A stretch of 64,000 nucleotides of DNA from Symsagittifera roscoffensis. Taxonomy: Eukaryota; Xenacoelomorpha; Acoela; Convolutidae. Below the pieces are notes generated by a model, which saw only the letters and a list, made by a program, of their open reading frames with translations, did not search any database and was not told the origin of the DNA. Shown in pieces: positions 1 to 11,430 of this stretch. Within the stretch, counting starts at the first letter, position 1. Each line of letters begins with the position of its first letter. The stretch is taken from NCBI RefSeq assembly GCF_963678635.1, contig NC_087066.1:40881223-40945222 (forward strand), given 5' to 3'. Position numbers and translations under genes: made by a program.

Positions 1-3000
1 CTGAAATAAATAGAGAAAGAGAACTGACTGTGAACTATTCGGCTGTTGGGTGTGTGGTTGAATGAGCACTTGAACACTCCCCCTGTCTCGCTTCCCAGTA
101 CAAACGAGGTCGGATCCAGCGAGAAACTGCACATCACTGACACTGCATAAAAATCACTGACACTGTTTTTAGTTTTTTGCTGTTTGCATTTGCATCCCTT
201 GTTGAATCTATTACACACTGTATTATTGTAAAACATATGAAATTGTATTTGAATTGAACGTGGTTTGTTTTCATCTATTTTTCAAAGATGGTCGAAATTA
301 TTTAAATCGTTCGATTTATTGAATAGAGGAAACGATCGATGATAGAAACCTGATTTCACTTTTCTCCAAAATACGGCAAGAATAAAAAATAGATCCTGTC
401 AAATCAGCATAAAAACATTAAAACAGATACTTTTCGTAAGTCGCTAGATAGTTCGCTGAATGTTTGCCAAGTTTTCTTATCTGTTGAAACTAAGTTCAGA
501 TTCTCTCACCTCCCAAAACAGCATCAGAAATTGCACTTCGACTGCTGCTGGATCTGGACATGCTCTCCGACAGCAGAACTTGTCTGAAAAAATTATCTTC
601 ATAGAATCTATATAGTTTTTACACAGAAGCGAATTGGAGCTTCTTTTTATTTGTGATACAAAGGCAAGCGTAACATTGCAAGTCAGTGAAAAAAAAGAAA
701 TCCAATTTCAGAAACACCCAGCATTAACTACCATCATTAAATAACATTTTAGTAGCATTTGGCGAGTGGCCAAAATAATAGGCTAGACGCCCATTGAGTC
801 GAAAACTCAAAAATGGCATAATAATTTGTTGTCATGAAAAAATCGTTGATTAGTTCAGATTTGAAACTTGAAACCATAAATCATAAAGTTGAAAAAATAT
901 ATAAATTCGAATTGGTAAATTGACATTAAAACAGGATGACTGTCAATTATTATAATAACTAATTCATTCAGAAGTCGATTCCTGCTATGTACTTCATACC
1001 GACAAAAATGAGCAGACAACTGAAAGTCCAACCCTTCAATTTTTTCCGAGACTTTTTTTTTCAATTTCATACATACTGAAAAAAAAAACACAAGGTCTGA
1101 CCGGGAAAAAAACACCCCTGACCTTAGGGTGCAATGGTAAGCGCGTTTTCCTTAGACCGAAAGGGAAAGAGCGTGGAAGTTGCTAAGGTTCAATAACAAA
1201 GCAAGTTCAATTTATTCTGTTTAAAAACATTTGTACGGGAAAAAGTATAGTTTCCGATTACAAGACACTTGCTCTCTCAAAGGAACGCAAATTGAACTTA
1301 AAGGCAAATCAAAAATCAAACGCCTTCAAACAAATACGTGTCTTCACTTCAGATATTTCACCTGCTTCAGATATTTCATCTGTTGTTTTTTTTTTCGTGG
1401 AGTTCTGGGGGTTTGATAATTGCTAATTTGACACATTCTGAGTAGTTAATGCAAGTCGATTTGTGAGAAATTTTGTAACGAATCGGGTTGTCTAAATCCT
1501 GATTACGGGATACTTGCTCTCGCAAGTGTTAAATTACAAATATTTGACTCATTTGGTTACTCATAAGTCAAATAAATAAACGCGGAATACGTTCGTAAGC
1601 TTAAAAAAGATTTGATTAAGTTTCCAATTAAATTGTCTCACCCCGATACTAGTGTGAGTTGTCTGCTGATTTCGTTCAAAGAACACATTAGAATCTTGCC
1701 GTCTTGTCCCGAAGTCACCAGCTAAAACATGGTAATATAATTAACACAGAGGCGAAGCTGCGCTTCACTAACACTAGCAAGAACACAAAAAGCAGCTCTA
1801 TGAAGTACAATAAGAACAAGGATAGCCGGTTACTGTGCAAGTGGCACAGAATGTTCCGACCATAGTCTTAAAAAAATACATTTCAAATTATTGTCATTTT
1901 TTTTCGGCGTGGTGTGATAAAAGGAGCTGAATAAAAAAACTGGAGATTAGGTATATTCGACAGTCATAGTTAAATAAGCAAATTGAAATTTAATTCCAAA
2001 AAGGCGCTAAAATACTCCAGGTAAACTAACGTCACTCAAGTAAAACTAAGTTTTTACGTTTTAAATTAAGCTATTGTAAGCTTTTAAGCAGTTGAAATAA
2101 GACTGCTCGCTCGCTTTATTCGCTCGAAATAAGACGAAAAATCAAAAATATCAGAACGGTTTTTCTCGACACGGGATACTTTTTTTGTGGTTGGAATCAC
2201 GACTGTTAGGGCTTTAGAATGATTTATCACTCAACCCAGTCCGATGATTATTTGCGGTACCTGATTTTGCGTGGAAAACAAAAAGAAAAAACTAAAACAC
2301 ACCCGAATACAAAGCTGCTCCCATTTTCAATGGTCGGAACAAAAAGTAATAAGCCTCGAATTAATGAAAATTTGGCTAAGTGTCCGATTTGATAATCCGA
2401 CCTAGATATTAAGAGCGTCACTAACTAACCACTCAGCCACGGACGCTTAATAAATCACAAACACTAGCCACAAATAAAGCAGAGAACAGATGCCATGAAA
2501 TTTCCATTGCTACGGATCGTGATTGCAGCCTAAGGGAAATAAATCAACACTTTTATTTGCGAGTTAGGTTAGAAAAAAGAAGGTTCGTACTCATACCCTA
2601 CGCTCGCTAGTTAAAACAATCAAAATAAAAAAAGGACCGATATGAAGGGCAAACAAAACAAGACCTCACTGATTACGCTCATGTCTCTGTCTTGTCCATT
2701 TAAATAATTTACACTAAAAATGAAGTAAAATTCAAGTCAACAGCAAAAAAAAATTAAATTTGAGCAAGAACAAATGATAAGATTTTTTTTGAAAAAAAAG
2801 AAAACAAAAAACAGAAATTTCTGGGCCTGTACAAATGTCTTCATTACGTGTCAATTAAAAATAAATCAACTGAGTTAACTTATTAATAATCAAATGTCAA
2901 CGCACATGCTCTTAAATACCCAATTCAGAATCCTGATGAAAAGTGCCAGCAAAAGTAGCACTAACAACTTAGGTGAGAAAAAGTAGTATTGAATTATCAC

Positions 3001-6000
3001 TAGGCTTCACTTGAATTAAACGTTTAAATCAGAAAAACCTTTATTGTGCTTTATTGAGAAAAATAGTGCTTTATTGAGAAAACAAAAAATGAAAAGACAA
3101 GCAAACCGTCGAAAATTTAAGTTCTGCAAGAAAAAATATGAATGGCAGTTCAAAGGATGACTGCAAAATCAAAAGTGCCCTGTAACAGCAACCAGTAGTC
3201 TAATTTGAATTTTCCAGAGATTGAGAATGTCAGCACTTCTTCATATGCAGTGCACGTCATGCATTGATTCAGTTATTGTGGTACACAAATTGAAAACCCG
3301 AAAAAATAAAGTTCCTTATTTGATAACGAAAACCAAGCCAACAGTATTCGAAAAGTGTCAGCGAAAAGAATAACAAAAAAAATTCTTTCTGTTAAATTTT
3401 CAACTGAAAAGTAACTGAAGGAATCGAAGTCAAAACGCGAAAAAAAATTGAGCAAGAACAACTTTTCAGACTAAAAATTCAACATAATCTAAAAAAGAAG
3501 AGTCATCTTGTTCTTTTCCACTTAAATTTTTGTTGATTTTATAACCACGGTCGACCCATTATGCGCTACTTGCAAGTCAATCGACAGCTCGCTAGTTCTC
3601 TTTTTTATTGATAAGTTTTTCATTTCAGCGGTTAAGTAGAAATCATCAGTAATTGACACGAGGAGTTATCACCATCAGGAATGACTTAGAAAGAGCATTC
3701 GAGCTTAAGATGTTACATCAAACATGCTCTACGTGCTGTAGAAAAACGGGACTTTTTCTCAAGATATTCTCCAATGCCTTCTTCGTGCATATAAGGTCCC
3801 GATCAAAGATTGTGGCGCTCCGGTAGAGATGGTGCCCAGCAATCATATGATTGCTGGTTCATATCTCACGTGCGCTGCAATTTGTAAGATGAGCTCTTAA
3901 AGGGGCGCTGAATATATACGCTCATGTCAACCTAAATATTTACCTCCGGGTTAGGCCTCCGGACTGGTTGACTTAAAATAAGTGTAAAATGATTACCATA
4001 TATGGAGCATGTAGTGTATTTGACTCTGGATCCCTGATCCAGTGGACTGTACAGATGGGTTCAGTGTGAAGAGAGGCCACACTGGCCACCAGTTGACTAG
4101 ACTCGTCTCTGCTCAGATCCAGCACAAAAACTTCCCCATTAAATGAGCCAGCTCCCAACAGTGCCGGGTTGGAGGGGTGGAAACAAATATCCGTCACACA
4201 TCCCTAAACACACACTTAACAAAGCTAGTGAGAAATTCTTATTGATAACTATTTTATTGGAGAAGTGTATTGCAGATATAAGGAACATCATTTCTGGACC
4301 GTCGTCAAGTTGTCAAAAAAAAAGAAAAACTGTCTTTTTCCAAGCCTCTAAAAGTTGAACATTCAAACTTAGGCAATCCAATCAAGTGTGTACATACAAC
4401 AAAATCATACGACAGAGCTATACGAGACATTCAACCAGATGATTTTCATGTTTCCGCTTAAATCCATGGCAGATAACACGACGTTTTGAAACGGCCCCTA
4501 TTGCCTAATGACGTTTCAAACTACGTAATAAATTACACAATATTAATTATAGATAGAAAAAAGTTAATTATTGTTCTCAATAATGTTATTAACTTACAGA
4601 GCACTCGATGGTATTGTGTGGTTTCTTCGCATCCACTTTCGTCCTCCCGATATTCCACAGAACAATCGCAGACTGGATAAAAAGCAAAAAGTATTTCAAA
4701 TGAAACTGAGTACACATCGTAACCCCCTTTGGTCTCTTCAGTCGTTTCGAAAAAGAACATTTTAGCATATTTTCCACTTGCTCCAAACAATTTCTCAGTT
4801 GCTCGCTTCATTTTCAAAATTTCTCATTTATAGATTTCTTTATGACTTAAAAATAACAGATTTTTCTTCACTTAATGCATCCACTGTATTATCGTTAAGA
4901 GTTTTACGATTCGTTTTGGTAGATACGAACTTTTTATACCGAAAACTTAATATAGAATCCTACGACATGTGTATCTTATGGCACGATTTTTTGAAAATGG
5001 GATTGCGCAACCAGTTTATCATGCGCAACCACGTGGAACATTTGATAGAATCTAAAACAGTAGGTAATAATGTCGTCAAATTGTTAGTGCTAAATTTGAA
5101 ATGCTTGTTCAAACATTTTTCTTCTGACCTTGTGAACACACCAGTCTTCGTGTTCCGTGTTGGCCAATGAGGCCGCAAACAGACTTCCTTGACAGTTCCA
5201 CGAAATAGAGGACACAATTGAGTTCTCAAACATCACTGCCGAACTTGTGCTAAGATCATCCTCATCTCCATGACTTGTTTTTGATTGGTAGAATTGAGAA
5301 GACTCAGTATTACTTTCGTCTGTGTTGGCGTTGCTTTGCGATGAGCTATAAGTAAGTAACAAAATTTCCATCAGACAAAAACGATGGCTACTAAGCAGCC
5401 AAATATCACACTAGCTACAAATTTATATTTAATTATGAATACTATTTAGTTCAAAATATATATAAGAGGAGTATAATAGGCACCTTTGTAATTAACTACG
5501 TGAAAATTATGTAACACTTACAAAAATCAAGCAAACTTCAACACAAAAAAATGTAAATGTCGGGTGGTTTATATATTCTACTCGATTTTCATTCGTTCAT
5601 ATTTCGGCTCCTTCAATCATATTGAAAAGTTCCGCAAAAAGATCTGCTCCTAGGTATATTTCAGATCAACCGTTTAAATTTACCATATTTCTGTTTCAAT
5701 TCGAATCTTTCACTGCATTTTGTAGATTTATTGAGAATAACCCAGACGTTAACAGAGACTAGTGTCTGTGTACTTGCCTCAAATGTGTGTTCAGTATTGA
5801 CTCACTGGCGTAGAATGTGTTCACACAGGTCACTTCACTTTCCTGATCCTCACTCCAGTCGACTTCGTAGCCTAAAAACAAATAAACCAAGAATAAACCA
5901 ATTTTTTCAAAGCCTGCAGACAGCTCCATGGATACAGAGGCGCAGTTGCACTTCACAAAACAAGAAAAAAAACAACAAAAAAGCTCTAGGCTGTTTCTCT

Positions 6001-8999
6001 TTTTCTTCAGTTTTGTTATAACTCAAACTTATGTTACCGTTTCATGCGCTTTTAACGATTGGAGTTCCCCAAAGTTTTTTTGTCAGCTATCCATTTTTTT
6101 GAGTTTCAATTTACTGTTAATACACAGAGGCGACGCGGAGCTTCCCATCAATTGCAAAACTATAAAAAAGCATTGCAAGCTAGCAGACAGGAAAGAAAAG
6201 GAGAGCCATTAATTCCAAAGAAAATGAAAAAATTTCACAAGAAACCACAATTTAAAAAACTTCAAAACGTCGTTTGGATATAATTTCTATTTGCGGAAAA
6301 CACGTCCAGAAACACCTTCGTCGGCGTTTAAGGAAAATTCAGACCAATTATCAAGCGAAAAAAGAATGTTGTCATGCAAAACTTTGAACTATAAGTTCTA
6401 TGAGATTTTTTAGCGAAAAAAAATTTTCAAGCGGAAAAAACATGAAAAGGAGAAAATATACGAAGTCCAAGATAGTAGAATTACGAATTGCAGGAATGAA
6501 ACACAGAGGCAAGGCTTCGCTTCGAAAACTCAAGCGAGAACACGGCAAAAAGGAGCTCTGTAAAATGCAAGAAAAAGTAGAAATAAGCCTCGAATCATTT
6601 GAAACCGGCTGAGTCTCGGATTCGATCTGCAACCTAGGGATTAAGAGACTCCCGCACTAACCACTCAGCTACACACGCTTAATACATAACAACCACTAGC
6701 CATCAAAAAGCAGAGAACAGAAGCTATGAACTTTCCAATGCTAGATCGTGATTATAGCAAAAAGGCTACCAAATAAATGAACACTTTTTAGTGCGAGTTA
6801 CGTTAGAAAAAAAGATGGTTTGTACTGATCGCTAGTGTTAACAGAGAAAACAACTACCATGATAACTACATTCGGCGAAGAAATTCTAAGATGAAGCAAC
6901 TAAGCCGACAAAACGTAAGCAGACAAATAAAAAACCGTCAACTTTTTTGAAACGGAACATTTCCCATATAAAAAAAATCAGGTCCTGAAAGGATTCGAAC
7001 CCAGGATCTTTGCCGTTCCAGGCGTATTCGTCTCCAGACTAAGTGAGCCGGAGACGCTTAGAAACTTGAACTCATTATGAACCAAGATACCAAGGGATTC
7101 AAGTTGATAACCCGAAATAAGTCTATATTCCGATTGGATAACGCGTGCTAATTGCAAGCGTTCTGATGCTTTAGAGACATAAAATTATGTAATTGTAATT
7201 TGTTACGATGCGAAATGAATTCTTCTTCTTTTCAATCGCGCCAAAGCTGAGAGCTTTAATCATGATCAGTGTTGGAAAAAAATCGGATTTTTATTTAAAA
7301 AATCAAAAAATCGGATTTTTTTGATTTAAATCGGATTTTTTTGATTTAAATCAAAGTCACCTACAGTGTAAAGTCACCTACAGTGTAAAGTCACCTACAG
7401 TGTAAGCTGGAGAACATTTTAACTGCACAACATTTCATAATTGCAGATGATACACTTTGAAAGCATAATATAATACTTCACAATCATCGGGACATAAGAT
7501 TAGTCACGAAAATAACACAAATCTGAAAGAGAGCACGCTGAACAATGTATTAAATTGTAATTTAACGTGTATTCAAATTGCTGTCTCAACCGCTAGAGGG
7601 ATTGATGCTTCCGCTTAATATAAAAACGAGAAATACAAAATTTCAATTTACACTAGAAATAAATCAACCATAAAGGCTTTGATTTAAATCTTGATTTAAA
7701 TCGGATTTTTACTGTTGATTTAAATCAATTGATTTAAATCAGCCAACACTGATCATGATAGCGCTTTAATCGGACTTTTGCTGGAAAATTTTCAAATTTG
7801 GGTTTGCTCCTACATTTTGGTGCATGTGTTGGCTTCCAAATTTAAAATATAAAATTGTACTCTCCAAAATTTCAACTCTAGCTTTAATGGCTGCGTACCA
7901 CACATCAAGCGACAAGCATTCGCGGATCCACAAAAAGTACATTGTGGACAATATATTCGTATTCACTTATCATTACTTGCCTGCAAAATGGTAAGAGGTC
8001 AAGTTCTCTTCTAGAGCTTCAAATATCGAATCTTCGACCGAAGTCAAGAACTTCAGCATACTCTGAAAAACAGTAAAAAAAAATTTTAAAAATGGCCCGA
8101 ATATACTTGAGTGCAATGATTCATATGAATTCTTGATTGAACTAGACACAAGATAAGGAGATAATCCAACTCTATTTCGAAACATACCAAACTATCTCTA
8201 ATCCAGCCTAACCAAACATCAAGACTCGATCCCCATGTAAAACCAACATTAATGGAACTACTGAAAAAATTCTTATTTCTCACTGGATGGTTGAGTGGCA
8301 CCAGATCTGGGTCAAGGTCACGGCTGTCGTCATTCGTCTGAATCTGCAACAAAATCAAAAATCTGGAGACCGCATTTATACAAATGAAATTAACTCATCA
8401 TTTAGGCAATTTCTAGCATCCTTGACCGTAAAAGATTACTTTGATGAAACTTTACTTTTTTTCAATTTTTCATTTTTTTTATACCTTAAAAGTTAAAATA
8501 TCTTATAATATGCTAACTTCGTCTCTTATAACAAGTCGATAGCAGAGCAGAGAGATTGCATATTATAATTGAGAGAACCTTTATCACCTTTATTATAAGA
8601 GCCGCTCATATAGTTATAGAAACCAAATCGGACCTAGTAAGCAATCTCAACCCCCTCTCCCTTATTAAAGAATACCATGAGAGAGGTGTGTATTCTTTTC
8701 TCTGTCCCATGTTTTCTATAGAATTGTAATTTTGCTGCATTCCGATTGGTCCATCAAAGCTCGACTAATTTATTCTACTAAACAATCCCCCCTTCTTGCA
8801 AGAGGGAGATTGTTAAGTAGATCTATAACATCCTTACCTGAATTTCCTTCCTTCTTATGATCTGGGTTGCCCTGGATGCGAATACTCTGGGCTCGGTCTG
8901 GATGAGACAGTCCCTCACATACTTCTGTTCATGCTCCTTAGCATCATAACTGACCACGTCCGCCCCTTCTAGCGAGTGATCAGAAAATTGCAGATTCAT
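1..8999 (-). CDS. DYNC2I2: Cytoplasmic dynein 2 intermediate chain 2 (WDR34), 5' part of gene, truncated by window edge
   Basis: Intermediate chain of the dynein-2 motor that drives retrograde intraflagellar transport in cilia. Ten exons read on the minus strand, 5' to 3': 8999-8838, 8343-8284, 8062-7981, 5871-5778, 5345-5129, 4672-4598, 4203-3997, 1721-1642, 583-510 and 142-<1; the frame stays open across all nine junctions. About 397 residues are in the window. Exon 1 begins with ATG (MNLQFSDH). The N-terminus has two IQT motifs (CLIQTEP, IQIQTND), like the light-chain-binding part of human WDR34. Exon 4 (GYEVDWSEDQE) matches its conserved pre-propeller segment. WD40 blades follow: SSISWNCQGSLFAASL, VTDICFHPSNPALLGAG with GEVFVLDLSRDE, LVTSGQDGKILMCSL, and SLDPTSFVLGSETGGVFKC. 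The last blades lie left of the window. Introns 3 and 4 have GC donors (AG|GCAAGT). Family assignment is by recognition of WDR34 motifs; exon ends are inferred. Confidence 0.87.
2340..2540 (-). repeat. tRNA-derived SINE-like copy (type I head)
   Basis: On the minus strand this reads as a tRNA-like head with an A box (GTGGCTGAGTGGTTAG) near 2426-2442; the B box is decayed. The flank (cactagccacaaataaagcagagaacag) matches copies near 6.7 kb and 13.5 kb. It lies in intron 7 of DYNC2I2. Confidence 0.5.
3806..3996 (+). repeat. tRNA-like SINE candidate abutting the exon 7 splice donor of DYNC2I2
   Basis: Starts with a tRNA-like stretch (ggcgctccggtagagatggt near 3813) and a B-box-like GGTTCATATCTC near 3858, followed by a GC-richer body and an A-rich end (acttaaaataagtg). 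It ends against the minus-strand donor of exon 7 (ATG|GTAATC at 3997/3996), so the intron begins almost directly inside the repeat. SINE identity is inferred from the box-like motifs only. Confidence 0.4.
6121..6300. repeat. Dispersed repeat with 'acagaggcgaagc' core
   Basis: One of many copies of a short repeat whose core is acacagaggcgaagctgagc followed by ttcgca..cacttgcgatac. Other copies sit near 1746, 5934, 6502, 12770, 12960, 13340, 19370, 23041, 27066, 28971, 33835, 35140 and 35716. The best copies continue into the tRNA-like head at 35716-35960, so this is probably the body of the same SINE family. Confidence 0.5.
6606..6760 (-). repeat. tRNA-derived SINE copy (type I head), duplication unit 1
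   Basis: The reverse complement reads as tRNA-like, with A box TAGCTGAGTGGTTAGTGCGG and B-box-like GATCGAATCC. It is duplicated at 13443-13600 as part of the tandem duplication, and lies in intron 3 of DYNC2I2. Confidence 0.6.
6984..7062 (-). repeat. tRNA-like SINE head (type II), duplication unit 1
   Basis: The reverse complement carries a perfect B box GGGTTCGAATCC and, 5' of it, GCGTCTCCGGCTCACTTAG as a weaker A box. A diverged copy is at 29714-29800 and the duplicated copy at 13821-13899. I did not see a full cloverleaf, so this is a SINE head or tRNA relic, not a functional tRNA gene. Confidence 0.5.
7267..7751. mobile_element. hAT-type MITE, 485 bp, with 8 bp target-site duplication
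   Basis: Terminal inverted repeats begin CAGTGTTGG and end CCAACACTG. The flanks are perfect 8 bp duplications, atcatgat at 7259-7266 and 7752-7759. The paralogous site in unit 2 (around 14097) has a single uninterrupted atcatgat, so it is an empty site. The interior has many gatttaaatc / ggattttt motifs near both ends and a 17 bp unit (aaagtcacctacagtgt) repeated three times at 7353-7403. There is no ORF, so it is non-autonomous. TIRs starting CAGTG with 8 bp TSDs are hallmarks of the hAT superfamily. Confidence 0.88.
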
Positions 9000-9315
9000 T
9001 CCGATAGAGTATGTAAAGGTAATTAAGAGTGGAAATTACTGCAGCAAAACCTATACCACGTATGAGTATTTTCACATATCAATCACTGAAAAAGGAGCCT
9101 GTTATAACACACTCGCAAAAACTTGTACCAGTATCAACAATTTTGTCGATAAATTATATGTTTATGCGAACTTTTCGACAGTCATAAACATATACGCAAA
9201 CAGGACAACAAATTTGGCGAAGAATGACGGAAGAAAAATGACTAGAAAAAAATTACAAGCACTTGAAATTTCGATTGCTAAAATGGTATTGAAAATCTCC
9301 AAAAACTTTATTTGA

Positions 9316-9400
9316 GTCATATTAAGCTAAGCATAAATAAGCTGTTGTAAGCGGCCTAAATTGTCACTCAACTCTCTCCAATGATTATTTGCGGTCGCTG
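9316..9400. repeat. Older dispersed repeat that hosts the Mutator-like insertion
   Basis: The stretch around gattatttgcggt..ctgattttgcg also occurs at 2240-2285 and, more diverged, near 38240-38330. At 2245 it continues directly into tggaaaacaaaaag. Here that continuation is found only after the transposon, at 11439, so the older repeat was split by the insertion. Confidence 0.55.
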
Positions 9401-9408
9401 ATTTTGCG

Positions 9409-11430
9409 GTATCAGGACAAAATATACCATAACAAAAGCTCCCATGACAAAAGATACCGTACCAAAAGATCCCTTGTACAAAAATCACCCATACCATAAG
9501 ATCCCATGCCAATTAAGAAGATCCCATGATCTATAAATAAAAAATCAGGATCGAAAAGTCAGCAGAAATGAATCTAGAGTACTGATATCTCAATTAGTTT
9601 TGCGCTTTTAAAGAACAACCCAATGTAAGATAACTAAATTTAAACGACTCATTTTTGGGATTAACATAGTGCCAGCATGTGTTTAATTTAGTGTTAATAT
9701 GGCATTGAATTAGAAAAACTCAACTGAAAATGTGTACACTCTGCATTTATTATCTCACTCTTCAACTCTCAGAATAGTCAAAAATGAATTCTTTTACTCG
9801 GGGAACCTCACAAAAAGGCCAAACACTGATTATTCATGACGGCCATGAATTTCAAAAGAAACACGATACGAAGAGAACAACACACTGGCGCTGCAGCAAA
9901 TGGAGATCATATAAATGCCCAAAAATTTAAATCACTTCTGGGAGCGATGTAATTTCAAACAGCAACAAGCATAATCACGAGCTCAGCGCAGGACGCTCAG
10001 AAGCTCGGCAACTAGTTCAGCAAAGGAAGGAGACAGTTAGTAATCAACTAAATCCAGCAAACAGCCAGATCATCGCAGCTAGTTTGCAATTGACGCAGGA
10101 CAAAGCAACCCAACTGTCTTTGCCCTCCCGGTCGGCGATAACGCGAACTTTAAACAGAACTAAGCAAACGGCATCCCTGCCCATTGTTGCAACAGATGAC
10201 CGAAAAATTTAAAATATTTTATTTTAAATTTTAACAGCCTGAGCGCTGAATATGATTCCTGCGCTTATTTTTGTACCGGAGTGAAAAGTGGAAATCGGGT
10301 TCGGCCTAGTATTTGAGGAAATATGCAGTGTGGAAACCAAACTGGATATTTAACAAAACAAAAAACGTACATTAAAGGGGATTTGGTTGGCCGAAAAACA
10401 CTTTCCTATTTCTTTATGGAACCATTATCAAAAAGCTATGTGTTGTCTAGCCCAAACAACAAATGAAGTTGAAGGGTGGCATCTAGGTGTAACCACTTTG
10501 TTTCAAGGCAGCTATCCTTCAAAATATAGGTTTCTTGAAAAAATTCAACTGGATTCCTACAACCAAAAATTCAATATTTTGAAGGCATCCAGCCATACAA
10601 TCAACTTATCCCGGAAAAACACCGTCATTTGAATGAAAAAGTTCAACAGATAACTTGTTCATACATATACTTGAACTTTATGTCTTATATCTGTTCACTT
10701 GTCGATTTAACTTCATAAATTTTGTTTTAGTTTTTGCCTGATTTCTAAATTTAAATTTGTTTGATCAATTTTTTTATAGACGTCTCCTTCCACGCTCCCG
10801 GAGAACGCCAAAACGCTTTACTACGACTCGCATTCGAAAATGCTGTCTCTAGCAATTGGATTCCAGAGCAACTGACCTTATTTACGGGACGCTAGTTTGG
10901 GGGTAGGGGCCTGACGGCCCTTTGAGTATTGCGCCTAGCGAAAAAAAGTTGATCAGAAGTGAGAATTAATATTTTTTTTATCAAATAGAATGGCAAGTGA
11001 CTCTTAATGGAAATGATTTCAAAGCTTTGGAATTATGCAAAAACTCAATTTCAATTTTATACCGACTTGGGTTGTCTGGAAAATCAGGCCATTATTGACA
11101 AAGTTGGTTTTGATTAATTGGAAAACTTTTCCAAGTCCCTTTGTAGTCTAAGCGGTTTTGAAGTTTGAGTTTCAATTTGAAGGCCAAGTGATAAGCAAAG
11201 TTGTTTGTTCGAAATTTGTGCAGCAAAATTTTTGCCGTGTCTTTGATTTAAACCGACGCTTTGTTTGTGCTTTGTAACCGCTTTGATTTCATTTCTCAGA
11301 TTCTTTTATATTTTATTATATTATCTTATATCTTATAATTTTAGAACGAGGTATTTTTTCGAATGGTATCTTATTGACTGGGATCTTCTCGTTTGGGATC
11401 TTAAGGTAAGGAATCTTTTGTCATGAAACC
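9409..11430. mobile_element. Mutator-like (MULE) element remnant, copy 1
   Basis: The ends are imperfect inverted repeats (gtatcaggacaaaatatacc on the left; reverse complement gtttcatgacaaaagattcc on the right). Flanking 9 bp repeats are gattttgcg (9400-9408) and gattatgcg (11431-11439), one mismatch. The left end and the right inverted end both carry several degenerate aagatccca-type motifs. The interior encodes FLYWCH and transposase C-terminal fragments. MULEs typically make 8-10 bp target duplications and have long degenerate TIRs. The DDE core is absent, so this is a deletion derivative. Confidence 0.7.
9784..10632 (+). pseudogene. FLYWCH zinc finger plus MULE transposase C-terminus, broken
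   Basis: The first part (from ATG 9784) reads as a FLYWCH-type zinc finger: TRGTSQKGQTLIIHDGHEFQ, then HWRCSKWRSYKCP, then NKHNHEL, giving the Cys-Cys-His-His spacing. A TAA at 9928-9930 interrupts the finger; the frame then stays open to 10212. A second block (10387-10632) has FPISLWNHYQ and NEVEGWHLGV, typical of the C-terminal end of MULE transposases with FLYWCH domains. Only about 175 bp separate the blocks, too little for the DDE catalytic core. The same TAA is in copy 2, so the break predates the duplication. Confidence 0.7.

Noticed and set aside
855-1115. Minus-strand ORFs in AT-rich introns (also 3273-3461, 18591-18809, 28213-28485, 34179-34400)
   Set aside because: Phe/Leu/Ser-rich translations of A/T tracts with no conserved motif or splice context; random open frames in introns or intergenic sequence.
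1120-1200. tRNA gene on the plus strand
   Set aside because: There is an A-box-like GGGTGCAATGGTAAGC and GGTTCAAT, but the T arm and acceptor stem do not pair well; at best a decayed SINE or tRNA relic.
6984-7062. Functional tRNA gene on the minus strand
   Set aside because: The B box is perfect but the anticodon arm and acceptor stem do not form a credible cloverleaf, and the sequence is part of a repeated family.
8401-9311. Treating this block as an insertion in unit 1
   Set aside because: It contains the start exon of DYNC2I2 in correct frame and order, and unit 2 shows a deletion scar, so loss from unit 2 is the better reading.
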